Assembly (NCBI RefSeq): GCF_029504395.1
Contig: NZ_JAQFIF010000001.1
Span: 186,001 to 250,000, forward strand
Reading direction: 5' to 3'
Source of the DNA: Arthrobacter sp. ES3-54
Lineage (GTDB): Bacteria > Actinomycetota > Actinomycetes > Actinomycetales > Micrococcaceae
Length of the DNA stretch: 64,000 nucleotides
Below, one piece after another: positions 54,533-63,099 of the stretch (position 1 is the stretch's first letter; each line of letters opens with the position of its first letter). The notes under the pieces are model-generated. The model had not been told where the DNA came from and made no database searches. It saw nothing but the letters and a program-made list of their open reading frames with translations. The position numbers and the translations under genes were made by a program.

Positions 54533-55324
54533 TCAGAGCTTGTCGAAGTCGGCCTCGTCTAACGTGGATTCAGACTCGGCGCTCTTGTCGCCGGCGCCGA
54601 TGGCGGCGGGGGAGCCGCCGGACTTCAGCGCTGCCAGCCGGGCTTCGATCTCGGTCTGCTCGCCCAGATCCTCCAGCGAGTTGAACTGGGCGTCCAGGCT
54701 GGAGGCGGCGAGTTCCTGCTGGCCGCGGACTTTGGCTTCCTCGCGGCGGATCTTCTGTTCGAAGCGGCCCACCTCGGAGGTGGGGTCCATGATGTTGATG
54801 CTCTTGAGCGCGTCGTGGACCTGGGTCTGGGCCGCCACGGTCTTGGACCGGGCCACCAGCTCATTGCGCTTGCTGGTCAGTTCGTTGAGCTTGCCCTTCA
54901 TCTGGTCAAGGCCGTGCTTGAGCTTGTCCACCACCTCGGTCTGGGACGCGATGCTCGGCTCGGCGGCCCTGGCCTCGCTCTCGGAGCCCATCTGGCGCTG
55001 CAGTGCAACCTTGGCCAGGTTGTCGAACTTCTCCGCGTCGCCGACGTCGCCCTTGGCGCGGTATTCGTCGGCTTTGCGCGACGCGGCGAGTGCCTTCTTG
55101 CCCCAGTCCTGGGCGTTGCGGACGTCCTCGTTGTAGTCGTCCTGGAGCATGCGCAGGTTGCCGATGGTCTGGGCCACGGCGGACTCGGCCTCCGCGATGT
55201 TGTTCGTGTAGTCGCGGACCATCTGGTCCAGCATTTTCTGCGGATCCTCGGCCTGGTCCAGCAACGAGTTGATGTTTGCCTTCGCCAGCTGCGCCATGCG
55301 GCCGAAAATGGACTGCTTAACCAT
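54533..55324 (-). CDS. pspA: PspA/IM30 (phage-shock protein A) family protein
   Basis: A 263-residue, almost entirely helical coiled-coil protein of the ESCRT-III-like PspA/Vipp1 family that assembles on stressed membranes. The N-terminus MVKQSIFGRMAQLAKANINS is the amphipathic membrane-binding helix, followed by LLDQAEDPQKMLDQMVRDY. The C-terminal 40 residues are Ser/Ala/Asp-rich and acidic. The ATG at 55324 with GAAAGG upstream was preferred to one 33 bases earlier. A 6-bp hairpin (55354-55369) lies in its leader. The TPM-domain gene lies 196 bp upstream on the same strand. Confidence 0.94.
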   Translation of the reverse strand: MVKQSIFGRMAQLAKANINSLLDQAEDPQKMLDQMVRDYTNNIAEAESAVAQTIGNLRMLQDDYNEDVRNAQDWGKKALAASRKADEYRAKGDVGDAEKFDNLAKVALQRQMGSESEARAAEPSIASQTEVVDKLKHGLDQMKGKLNELTSKRNELVARSKTVAAQTQVHDALKSINIMDPTSEVGRFEQKIRREEAKVRGQQELAASSLDAQFNSLEDLGEQTEIEARLAALKSGGSPAAIGAGDKSAESESTLDEADFDKL

Positions 55325-55455
55325 GGTGTTACCTTTCGTCCTGCTCCGTTGTCTCACTGATTCCAGTGATCGATGATGTATCGCATCTATCCGCTTTCCG
55401 GTCCGTTGCGGCCGGCGCGAGGTCTGTACCGTTCCTGTCCCTGTTACGCGTCACA

Positions 55456-55494
55456 GTTTCCCGTCCCTGTTTCCCGTCCCTGTTTCCCGACACT
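55456..55494. repeat. Three 13-bp tandem repeats between the TPM and pspA genes
   Basis: GTTTCCCGTCCCT occurs at 55456-55468 and 55469-55481, and a variant ending GACACT at 55482-55494. It lies 27 bp beyond the TPM stop codon in the 196-bp gap and may be slippage-prone spacer. Confidence 0.85.
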
Positions 55495-55520
55495 GCTTCC
55501 GGTGCGGGGGCGGCTACAGG

Positions 55521-57572
55521 CTAGAAACTGCCGGAGTCGCCGCCGCCGAAGTCTCCGCCGCCGCCAAAGTCGCCGCCGCCACCCCAGCCGCCGCCGGAAT
55601 CGTCGCCGCCCCAGCTGCCTCCGCCGCCGCCCCAGCCGCCGCCGCCTCCGCCATGGAGGATCGAGTTGATGAGAATTCCGCCGAGGATCGCGCCGCCGAG
55701 GCCGCCGCCGCCGCTGCCGCCGAACATCCCGCCACGGCCGTAGCCCTGGTTGGCGTAGCCGCCGAACTGGTCAACATCGGACTGGGCCAGCTGAGCGGCC
55801 TGCGCCGCCAGTGCGTGGGCCTGCTGCGCGTACTGCAGCGCGGTGACCGGATCCGTGCGGGAGATGGAGAGCGCATAGTCCAGGTTCCGTTGGGCTTCCG
55901 CCAGGCGCGTGCGGGCATCGGTGCCCACGCCTCCGCGGCGGGCGGTGATGTAGTCCGACGTCGCGCTGATCTGGGCCTGGGCCGACATGATGCTCTGCTG
56001 CAGCGAGGCCTGGGCGCGGCGCGCCTGTTCCTGCTGGTCGCGGATTCCGCCGAGGGACTGGTCCAGGGTCTGGTGCGCCGTCTCGACCCGTTCCAGGGTG
56101 GCGATGGGATCGATCTTGCCGCGCTGGATTTCCGCCTTGACCTGCGCAAGCGCCGCTTCCACGGCGGCCACCGGGCCGGACAGCTCAGGATGGGCGCCGG
56201 ACTGGAGCATCGCCTTCGCCTGCGCCAGGTCCTGGGCGGTGTCGACGACAGCGGACTCCAGGCCACTGCGTGCCTCGTCGAGGCTGCCAGCCACCTTAGT
56301 GATGGCCCCAATCAGCACGTTCGTCTGGTGCAGGCTTTCCTCGGCTGCCCGGACGGCCACCGCGGCAAGGCTGTTCTCGCCCGCGGCGAGCTTTTCCTCA
56401 GCCGCCGTCGAGGCGTTCTGGACGAATTCGAGGCGTTCCTTGGCCTGGTTGATGTTGTCCGCAACCTGGACCAGGGCGCTCTCGGCGTACTTGGCGCGAA
56501 GATCCATCAGCGACTGTTCGGCGCTGGCAATCTTTGCCTCGGCATCCGCGGCTCCGGCGCCGACGGCGGCGAGGGCCTGCGGGGCGTTCTTTTCCAACTC
56601 CCGGAGTGAATCGAAGTCCGCTTTCTGCTCCTGCAGCGAGCCCAATGCGGCCTCGGAGCGGCGGATGATTTCGCCGAGCCAGCTCCGTTGCTGCTCCTCG
56701 GTGTCGGGGATGTGGTCGTCGAGCTGCTGCTGCAGCTTGAACGACTCCGTCATGTGGCCCTTGGCCTCCTGCAGCGCCTTGGTGAAATTACCCACCGCGG
56801 AGTCACCATATTGGGCCTGGGCGAATCCCAGTTCCTGCTCGCTGGACTTGATCGCGTCATCGGCCTCGATCAGCAGCGAATCGCTCTTCCGGCGCAGCTC
56901 CACCACGCTGAGGCCCGCCAGCGGATCCGCCTCCGCACCCTGCGGCCCGTGGGAGGCCCCGGCACCCTGGCCGGCCTTCTTCCGGCGGTTGCGGAAGTAC
57001 AGGTAGGCTCCGCCACCTGCGACGGCAACGACGCCGACCCCCACCAGCACGGCGCTGCCCGCACCGGCGTCGGACGGCACCGTGCCACTGCCGCCGGACG
57101 CGGCGTCGCCCACCGCAGCTGCGGTATCAATTGCCGCCTGCGCGAAGTCGCGCTTTCCGCCGGCCAGGTTCGGAACTATCGCGTTCTGGGTGATGCTGGA
57201 CGTCTTGGAGTAGATCGCGCTGGCCGAGTTGGGGGAGAAGTAGTACTTCCCGTCGTCGGACATCGTCAGGATGACGTCGGCCTTGCCCATGCCCTTGTTC
57301 TCTGCGACGGTCCGGGCCCATTGCGCGGGGTCGGCCGGATTCTCGAACGTCTTTGCCGTGATGACGTAGAGGTTGTACTTGTGGTCCTTCAGGAGCTTCT
57401 GGATGGCGTCCTGGACTTCGGCCTTGCGGCCGCCGAGCACGTTCGCGCTGTCCACGATGTTCTGCCCGGACGGAATGGTCACTGGATCTTCGGCCAAGGC
57501 TGGAGCGGCGGGGAGCGCCAGCAATCCAGCAACGCCAAGAACGGCGAGGAATCGATTCAACTTAGACCGCAT
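55521..57572 (-). CDS. Secreted TPM-domain protein with coiled coil and Gly-rich tail
   Basis: A 683-residue membrane protein. It has a signal peptide (about 1-27, ending APALAE), a TPM domain (about 32-160, SANVLGGRKAEVQDAIQKLL and ILTMSDDGKYYFSPN), a transmembrane helix (about 180-199, AVLVGVGVVAVAGGGAYLYF), a cytoplasmic helical coiled-coil region of about 380 residues and a terminal Gly/Trp/Phe/Asp-rich stretch of about 70 residues (for example GGGWGGGGGSWGGDD). Bacterial TPM proteins are membrane proteins of uncertain function; plant relatives assist photosystem repair. It precedes pspA on the same strand, suggesting a membrane-stress role. The start has GAAGGG upstream. Confidence 0.88.
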   Translation of the reverse strand: MRSKLNRFLAVLGVAGLLALPAAPALAEDPVTIPSGQNIVDSANVLGGRKAEVQDAIQKLLKDHKYNLYVITAKTFENPADPAQWARTVAENKGMGKADVILTMSDDGKYYFSPNSASAIYSKTSSITQNAIVPNLAGGKRDFAQAAIDTAAAVGDAASGGSGTVPSDAGAGSAVLVGVGVVAVAGGGAYLYFRNRRKKAGQGAGASHGPQGAEADPLAGLSVVELRRKSDSLLIEADDAIKSSEQELGFAQAQYGDSAVGNFTKALQEAKGHMTESFKLQQQLDDHIPDTEEQQRSWLGEIIRRSEAALGSLQEQKADFDSLRELEKNAPQALAAVGAGAADAEAKIASAEQSLMDLRAKYAESALVQVADNINQAKERLEFVQNASTAAEEKLAAGENSLAAVAVRAAEESLHQTNVLIGAITKVAGSLDEARSGLESAVVDTAQDLAQAKAMLQSGAHPELSGPVAAVEAALAQVKAEIQRGKIDPIATLERVETAHQTLDQSLGGIRDQQEQARRAQASLQQSIMSAQAQISATSDYITARRGGVGTDARTRLAEAQRNLDYALSISRTDPVTALQYAQQAHALAAQAAQLAQSDVDQFGGYANQGYGRGGMFGGSGGGGLGGAILGGILINSILHGGGGGGWGGGGGSWGGDDSGGGWGGGGDFGGGGDFGGGDSGSF

Positions 57573-57679
57573 GTGCAACCCTTCAGCACTTCTGGGACCG
57601 GTTCGGTCGAACCAGCCGTCACAGAATGCAGCAGCGCCCCCCACGCAGATGTAAAGCGCCGCAGGTCGCTGTGGCATTT

Positions 57680-57715
57680 CCATTTGATTCTATGGTGCAC
57701 CCAAATGGCAGTCCA
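57680..57715 (-). promoter_or_regulatory. Promoter and candidate operator of the TPM gene
   Basis: Minus-strand -35 TGGACT (57715-57710) and -10 TAGAAT (57692-57687) are separated by 17 bp. A 7-bp inverted repeat, CCATTTG (57680-57686) and CAAATGG (57702-57708), brackets the -10 and most of the spacer, a good place for a repressor. The resulting leader is about 110 nt. Confidence 0.5.
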
Positions 57716-57871
57716 CCTAGGGGAATATGCCACCAGCGAAACGCGCCTAAACTGGGAAATACAGGCCCGGAGGCCGCAAACTATCCGTTCAGGAACCTCC
57801 CAGCAAATGTGCGCTCTAGTGTCAGCCTGAGCGTCCATAGTTATAGGCAGACGAGGATGAAAGGAAGTCTC

Positions 57872-59602
57872 ATGACTGAGAACCCAGTGCCGGGTGCGTC
57901 ACCGGAGCCGACACAACAGAACCGGGAACCGGCGGGGCAGCAGGCGGGCTCGCCGGAGCAGACGCATGCCGTAAACGCGCCCGAGGCGGCCACCGGAAAC
58001 CCGGCACCCGGACAGCCGGTAGCGGGAAACCCGGCCCCCGGAACCCCGACACCCGGCCCGACGCCCGAGAACCCGACCCTCCGGCTGGACCGCGCCGAGG
58101 ACGGAGCACCACGTCCGGTGTACCAGCAGCAGCCCTCGGCCGCGGACACCCAGCAGTTCGGCGCTCCCGCCCAGCACACCAGTCAGTACGGCGGGTTCTC
58201 CCAAGCCGGCCAAGGCCAACCCGCCCAGCCCTCCCACCCGCCCTATGGCCAGTCCCAGCCAGGCCAATCCCAGTACGGCCAGTCCCAGTATGGCGGCCCT
58301 TACGGTGCCAACCCCGGCGGCCAGCCGGCGTCGGGTCCGTCCTATGGATCCGGCCCGGGCTTCGCGAACAACCCGGCGCACGCCCCTAAGCGCAAGGCGG
58401 CATTTGGTGTCCCGACCCTCGTGGCCAGCATCGTGGCGGCCGGCCTGATCGGCGGCGGCGTGGTCGCTGGCAGCAACGCACTGCTGCTGGACCGTTCCCC
58501 CACTGCCGCCACGAGCGACACCACCCAGGCCGGTCCGGTGATCGTCAACAACAGGGACGCCGTCAACGCCATCACCGCCGCCGCCCTCAAAGCTTCCCCC
58601 AGCGTGGTGACCATCAAAGCAACCAGCGGCAGCGACGGCGGTACCGGCAGCGGGATCATCCTCGATGCCGAGGGCCACGTGCTGACCAACACCCACGTGG
58701 TCACTCTCGACGGCAAAACCGCGAACGCCACGATGGAGGTCCGGACGAGCGACGGCAAGGTCTACTCCGCGAAGATCGTCGGTACCGACCCGCTGTCCGA
58801 CCTCGCCGTGATAAAGATCGACAACCCCTCGGGACTGGTCCCGGCAACGCTGGGTGACTCGGGCAAGCTGAACGTCGGCGACACCGCGGTCGCCATCGGG
58901 TCGCCGCTGGGACTCACCGGCACAGTCACGGACGGCATCGTCTCGACCCTGAACCGGACCATCAGTGTGGCGTCCTCGGCTGCGCCGAAGAACGGCGCGG
59001 ATAACTCCCAGGGCGGGGACCAGGGCTTCCAGTTCGCGCCTCCGGGCGGTGGCGAGACCCCGAACACCGCGGATCAGGGGTCCATCTCGATCAACGTCAT
59101 CCAGACAGACGCGGCCATCAACCCGGGCAACTCCGGTGGCGCGCTGGTGAACACCAAGGGTGAAGTCATCGGCGTGAACGTCGCGATCGCCTCCGCCGGC
59201 GGCGACTCAGCCACCGGAAGCAGCAGCGGCAACATTGGCGTGGGCTTCAGCATCCCCATCAACAACGCCAAGCGCGTGGCCCAGGAGATCATCAGCGGCG
59301 GCAAAGCCACACACGGGCAGTTCGGCGTCAGCGTGAAGCCCAAGGCCGCCGGTTCGTCCTCCTCAGGGTTCTCGGTGGGCGCAGAGGTCGCAACTGTCGA
59401 GTCCGGATCGGCCGCTGACAAGGCCGGCATCAAGGTCGGCGACGTCGTGACGAAGTTCCAGAACCTGACCATCAGCGATCCCAACCAGCTGACCGCGGCA
59501 GTGCGCGAACAGTCTGCCGGGGCCACAGTCAAGGTGACGGTCCTGCGCGGCGGCCAGTTGAAGGACTTCGACGTGACCCTCGGGGCAGCGGCCGAGCAGT
59601 AG
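57872..59602 (+). CDS. HtrA-like membrane serine protease with PDZ domain
   Basis: A 576-residue trypsin-fold protease. A cytoplasmic Pro/Gln/Gly-rich region of about 175 residues (with repeats such as GNPAPGQPVAGNPAPG and QSQYGQSQYG) precedes one transmembrane helix (about 180-204). The protease domain has the triad H275 (NTHVV), D310 (SDLAV) and S421 (GNSGGA), then a PDZ domain (about 490-570). It acts outside the membrane in protein quality control. The second of two in-frame ATGs was chosen because AAAGGAAG lies about 6 nt before it. It diverges from the TPM gene, 299 bp away. Confidence 0.94.
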   Translation: MTENPVPGASPEPTQQNREPAGQQAGSPEQTHAVNAPEAATGNPAPGQPVAGNPAPGTPTPGPTPENPTLRLDRAEDGAPRPVYQQQPSAADTQQFGAPAQHTSQYGGFSQAGQGQPAQPSHPPYGQSQPGQSQYGQSQYGGPYGANPGGQPASGPSYGSGPGFANNPAHAPKRKAAFGVPTLVASIVAAGLIGGGVVAGSNALLLDRSPTAATSDTTQAGPVIVNNRDAVNAITAAALKASPSVVTIKATSGSDGGTGSGIILDAEGHVLTNTHVVTLDGKTANATMEVRTSDGKVYSAKIVGTDPLSDLAVIKIDNPSGLVPATLGDSGKLNVGDTAVAIGSPLGLTGTVTDGIVSTLNRTISVASSAAPKNGADNSQGGDQGFQFAPPGGGETPNTADQGSISINVIQTDAAINPGNSGGALVNTKGEVIGVNVAIASAGGDSATGSSSGNIGVGFSIPINNAKRVAQEIISGGKATHGQFGVSVKPKAAGSSSSGFSVGAEVATVESGSAADKAGIKVGDVVTKFQNLTISDPNQLTAAVREQSAGATVKVTVLRGGQLKDFDVTLGAAAEQ

Positions 59603-59632
59603 AAGCCGAGCAGTAGAAGCCGAGCAACAGAA
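59591..59632. repeat. 14-bp tandem repeat spanning the HtrA stop codon
   Basis: GCCGAGCAGTAGAA occurs at 59591-59604 and 59605-59618, with a variant at 59619-59632 and a further partial copy. The first copy contains the last codons and the TAG of the protease gene, so the stop codon itself has been duplicated. Confidence 0.9.
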
Positions 59633-59660
59633 GCAGAGCAGTGCAGAACAGTAGTTAGGG

Positions 59661-59696
59661 AGGCCGGGCGGCACCAATCGGTGCGGCCCGGCCTTT
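59661..59696 (+). terminator. Terminator after the HtrA-like gene
   Basis: AGGCCGGGC (59661-59669) pairs with GCCCGGCCT (59686-59694), with inner CACC/GGTG pairing, followed by TT. It is 58 nt past the stop codon. Confidence 0.8.
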
Positions 59697-59808
59697 CCGT
59701 GCCCGGCGTATTTGTGCCCGGCTCCTGCCGAAGTTTCCCGGGACCGGGCGGGGCGCTGACACAGGGGTTAACCGAGGCCGCGCTGCCCGCCGGCTATATG
59801 GTTAGCTA

Positions 59809-59834
59809 GGAACAGCCCGGCTACCGGGTGTTCC
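59809..59834 (+). promoter_or_regulatory. Hairpin in the etfB leader
   Basis: GGAACAGCCCGG and CCGGGTGTTCC form an 11-bp stem with one bulged G and a CTA loop. TATGGT (59797-59802) upstream is a possible -10, so the hairpin would sit at the 5' end of the mRNA, about 60 nt before etfB. Its role may be protection of the 5' end or control; this is inferred. Confidence 0.45.
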
Positions 59835-59893
59835 GTGGCCATGTCCCCGCCAGGGGCGGCTGTCCACCCGCATGGAAGGCTGCTGTAGACACA

Positions 59894-60706
59894 GTGGAAG
59901 AATCTCTAAAAATCATTGTGCTGGTCAAGCACGTCCCGGATGCGCAGTTCGACCGGCACCTCGCCGGTGAGGCCAACACCGTGGACCGCTCCGAGAGCAT
60001 CCTGTCCGAACTGGATGAGTACGCCCTGGAAGCCGCCCTGCAGCTGAGCGAGGCCCGCGGCGGGGAAGCGGCCGGCAACAAGGTCATCGCCCTGAGCATG
60101 GGTCCGGCCGGGGCCGTCAACGCGGTGAAGAAATCCCTCCAGATCGGCGCCTCTGAAGGCGTGCACCTCAGCGACGAGGCCCTTGCCGGATCCGATGCCG
60201 CAGCCACCTCGCTGGCACTGGCCGCCGCGATCCGCCACCTGGGCGCGGACGCCCCGGCGGACCTCATCCTCACCGGCATGGCCTCCACGGACGGCGAGAC
60301 CTCGCTGGTCCCGGCACAGCTCGCCGAGCGGCTGGGGCTTCCGCAGGTAACTTTTGCCGCGTCGCTGGAGCTCGACGCCGGCAAGCTCACCGCCCGCCGC
60401 GACGGCGACACCCACGCGGACACCATTGAGACCGAACTGCCGGCCGTCGTTTCCGTCACCGACCAGATCAATGATCCGCGGTACCCGAACTTCAAGGGCA
60501 TCATGGCGGCGAAGAAGAAAACCATCACCACCTTGAGCCTTGCCGACATCGGCGTCGACCCGGCCCAGGTGGGCAAGGCAGGTTCCTGGACCGCCGTCGA
60601 GACCGCAGAGGTCCGCCCGCCGCGCACGGCCGGCACCATCATCACCGACGAAGGCGACGCCGGCATCCAGCTGGTTGAGTTCCTGGCTGCCCAGAAGCTG
60701 CTCTAA
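59894..60706 (+). CDS. etfB: Electron-transfer flavoprotein beta subunit
   Basis: A 270-residue subunit that with EtfA carries electrons from acyl-CoA and related dehydrogenases to the quinone pool. Signatures: IIVLVKHVPDAQF at the N-terminus, ELDEYALEAALQL, the AMP/nucleotide-binding segment DLILTGMASTDGETSLVPAQ, and VVSVTDQINDPRYPNFKGIMAAKKK, the recognition-loop region. The GTG start (VEESLKIIV) has no strong ribosome site. etfA begins 16 nt later. Confidence 0.94.
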   Translation: MEESLKIIVLVKHVPDAQFDRHLAGEANTVDRSESILSELDEYALEAALQLSEARGGEAAGNKVIALSMGPAGAVNAVKKSLQIGASEGVHLSDEALAGSDAAATSLALAAAIRHLGADAPADLILTGMASTDGETSLVPAQLAERLGLPQVTFAASLELDAGKLTARRDGDTHADTIETELPAVVSVTDQINDPRYPNFKGIMAAKKKTITTLSLADIGVDPAQVGKAGSWTAVETAEVRPPRTAGTIITDEGDAGIQLVEFLAAQKLL

Positions 60707-60722
60707 AGGGGATTATCCGAAC

Positions 60723-61676
60723 ATGGCAAAAGTACTCGTTTTCATCGACAACCCCGGCCAGGCGCTGAAGAAGTCGAGCCTGGAACTGCTCACGATCGCC
60801 CGCTCCCTCGGCGAACCGGCAGTCGCCTTCAATGGCGAACTGCACGATGACGCCGCTGCGGCCCTTGCTGCGTACGGCGTCCAGGCACTCTACCGCCCGT
60901 CTGCGGCCGACCTCGACGACTATCTTGTGGGCCCCAAGGCGTCCTACCTGGCCGCCGCGGTCCAGACTTCCGGTGCCACCGTGGTCCTGACCGAGAACTC
61001 GGCCGAGGGCAAAGAAATCGCCGCCCGGCTCAGCATCAAGCTCGGCGCCGGTGTCATCACCGATGTCGTGGCCGTGGACCCCGACGGTACGGCGCACAAG
61101 TCCGTGCTGGCGGGTTCCTACACCACCACGGCGAGGGCCACGACGCCCGTGGCCGTTCTCACCGTCAAGCCCAACAGCATCACGCCCGAGCCTGCCGTTA
61201 CCGGCACGGCACCGGAGGCCGTAACGATTGAGGTCCCGGAGACGGCCACCGCCGCCTCCGCCCGTGTCACGGCACGCAGTGAAAAGCCCGAAAGTGGGCG
61301 CCCCGATCTGACCGAGGCGCGGATCGTCGTAGCCGGCGGCCGTGGTGTGGACGGCGACTTTGGTCCGCTGGAGGCACTCGCCGACGCCCTGGGTGCGGCC
61401 ATCGGCGCCTCGCGGGCCGCCACGGACGCCGGCTGGATCGGCCACGACGCGCAGATCGGCCAGACCGGCAAGACCGTCTCGCCGCAGCTCTACATCTCCG
61501 CGGGCATTTCCGGAGCCATCCAGCAGAAAGCCGGCATGCAGACCGCCAAGGTGATCGTGGCCGTGAACAAGGACGCCGAATCGCCGGTTTTCGAGATCGC
61601 GGACTTCGGCGTTGTGGGCGACCTCTTTCAGGTTCTGCCGCAGGCAACTGCGGAAATCAAGAAGCGCAAAGGCTGA
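60723..61676 (+). CDS. etfA: Electron-transfer flavoprotein alpha subunit
   Basis: A 317-residue FAD-binding subunit of ETF. The N-terminal domain is followed by the conserved C-terminal FAD domain: RIVVAGGRGVDGDFGPLEAL, GASRAATDAGW, QIGQTGKTVSPQLYISAGIS and IVAVNKDAESPVFEIADFGV. It pairs with EtfB from the adjacent gene. A ribosome site AAGGGG lies 10 nt before the ATG. The PIG-L gene begins 4 nt after the stop. Confidence 0.95.
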   Translation: MAKVLVFIDNPGQALKKSSLELLTIARSLGEPAVAFNGELHDDAAAALAAYGVQALYRPSAADLDDYLVGPKASYLAAAVQTSGATVVLTENSAEGKEIAARLSIKLGAGVITDVVAVDPDGTAHKSVLAGSYTTTARATTPVAVLTVKPNSITPEPAVTGTAPEAVTIEVPETATAASARVTARSEKPESGRPDLTEARIVVAGGRGVDGDFGPLEALADALGAAIGASRAATDAGWIGHDAQIGQTGKTVSPQLYISAGISGAIQQKAGMQTAKVIVAVNKDAESPVFEIADFGVVGDLFQVLPQATAEIKKRKG

Positions 61677-61680
61677 CTGA

Positions 61681-62457
61681 ATGAGCACCAACGCCGTTCC
61701 GCAAAGCCCGTTCGACCCGGAGACCTCCCGTATCGAGCGGGTGCTTTGTTTCACCGCCCACCCGGACGACATCGATTTCGGCGCCGCCGGCACAGTCGCC
61801 GCATGGACCGCCGCAGGAGTCCAGGTCAGCTACTGCATCATGACCGACGGCGACGCCGGCGGCTATGATCCGGCGCAGCGCGAGGAAATCGTACGGCTGC
61901 GCGTTGCGGAGCAGCAGCGTGCCGCTGCCCTGGTCGGCGTCACGGACATCCATTACCTGCACCAGCGTGACGGCTACCTCGAACCCTCACATGAGGTGAT
62001 GCGCGAGGTGGTGCGCCTGATCCGGCAGCTGAAGCCCGACGTCGTAGTGTCCATGCATCCTGAACGGAACTGGAACCGGATCCAGAAGAGCCACCCGGAT
62101 CACCTGGTCGTGGGGGAGGCCGTGACCCGTGCCGTGTATCCCGCGCTGGAAAACCCCTTCGCGTACCCGGAACTGGCCGAGTCCGGGCTCGAGGCCTACA
62201 AATTGCCCTGGCTGTGGCTCTTCGCCGGGCCGGAAGAGCGCGAAAACCACTTCGTGGACGTCACCGAGCACGTGGACAGCAAGCTTGCTGCCATCCACAT
62301 CCACGTCAGCCAGCACCCGGACGTCGACGCCATGGAGCGCACAGTCCGCGGCCTCATGCTCGGCACCGGGGCCCGCGCCGGACTTCCCGCCGGACGCAGT
62401 GCTGAGGCCTTCCATGTCGTAACAGTCAACGGCCAGGGGACCATCGCCGGTTTCTAG
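61681..62457 (+). CDS. PIG-L (LmbE-like) family deacetylase
   Basis: A 258-residue zinc-dependent N-deacetylase-like protein. The metal motif AHPDD is near residue 26, the third ligand is in SHPDH, and GDAGGYDP forms the substrate loop. Actinobacterial members include MshB and Mca of mycothiol metabolism, which act on N-acetylglucosaminyl or bacillithiol-like substrates, but this protein is not clearly either one. It follows etfA by 4 nt and may be in that operon. The assignment to family is firm, the substrate is unknown. Confidence 0.9.
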   Translation: MSTNAVPQSPFDPETSRIERVLCFTAHPDDIDFGAAGTVAAWTAAGVQVSYCIMTDGDAGGYDPAQREEIVRLRVAEQQRAAALVGVTDIHYLHQRDGYLEPSHEVMREVVRLIRQLKPDVVVSMHPERNWNRIQKSHPDHLVVGEAVTRAVYPALENPFAYPELAESGLEAYKLPWLWLFAGPEERENHFVDVTEHVDSKLAAIHIHVSQHPDVDAMERTVRGLMLGTGARAGLPAGRSAEAFHVVTVNGQGTIAGF

Positions 62458-62501
62458 TGTTGCTGCAGCACCACCTCTGCCATATGCTGGCCTCTGTTTA
62501 A

Positions 62502-62517
62502 ATCATATTTATTTGAT
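62502..62517 (+). promoter_or_regulatory. AT-rich inverted repeat before the gluconate kinase gene
   Basis: ATCA (62502-62505) and TGAT (62514-62517) bracket TATTTATT in an AT-rich island that contrasts with the surrounding GC-rich DNA. It lies just upstream of GGAAGG, the ribosome site. It could contain the -10 and a repressor half-site pair for gluconate control; a repressor gene is not in the window. Confidence 0.35.
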
Positions 62518-62532
62518 GGAAGGCAGACTTTG

Positions 62533-63063
62533 ATGGCGAAGACTGCGCAACACCCCGTTCTTGTAATCATGGGCGTCTCCGGTTCCGGCAAATCAACTGT
62601 CGCGGGGCTTCTGGCGGGCAGGCTGGGCTGGGATCTTGCCGAGGGCGACGACCTCCACCCGGAAGCCAACGTGGCGAAGATGCACGCAGGAGAGCCGCTG
62701 ACCGACGAGGATCGGTGGCCTTGGCTCGAAAGCATCGCCGACTGGATCCGGTCCCACACCGAAGCCGGGAACCCCGGCGTCGTGACGTGTTCGGCGCTGA
62801 AGAAGCGCTACCGGGACATTCTGCGCGGCGAAGGGGTGGTGTTCGTGTTCCTCGAGGGATCACGGGACAAGATCTCCGGCCGGCTGGCCTCCCGCCACGG
62901 GCACTTCATGCCCCCGGCCCTGCTGGAGTCCCAGTTCGACGCGCTCGAAGCGCCCACCCCGGACGAAAACTTCATTTCCCTGTCCGTCTCCGCAACGCCG
63001 GCGGAAGAAGCACAGGAAATCATCACCCGACTTCATCTCGACGCTGCCGACGCCAGGCCCTGA
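62533..63063 (+). CDS. gntK: Gluconokinase
   Basis: A 176-residue P-loop kinase that phosphorylates gluconate to 6-phosphogluconate for the pentose-phosphate route. Walker A is GVSGSGKST; substrate and family motifs are EGDDLHPEANVAKM, LTDEDRWPWL, TCSALKKRYRD and SRHGHFMPPALLESQF. The length is typical of GntK/IdnK. The ATG was preferred over an adjacent in-frame TTG because GGAAGG lies 9 nt before it. The gluconate permease gene follows 36 nt later. Confidence 0.95.
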   Translation: MAKTAQHPVLVIMGVSGSGKSTVAGLLAGRLGWDLAEGDDLHPEANVAKMHAGEPLTDEDRWPWLESIADWIRSHTEAGNPGVVTCSALKKRYRDILRGEGVVFVFLEGSRDKISGRLASRHGHFMPPALLESQFDALEAPTPDENFISLSVSATPAEEAQEIITRLHLDAADARP

Positions 63064-63099
63064 GCCTTCCCGCGTTCCGCTGCCACCAAGGAATTTTTT

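Noticed and set aside
57780..57840. SigE-type promoter (GGAACC, 57792-57797) upstream of the HtrA-like gene
   Set aside because: The -35-like GGAACC is present but no matching -10 (CGTT-like) was found at the proper distance.
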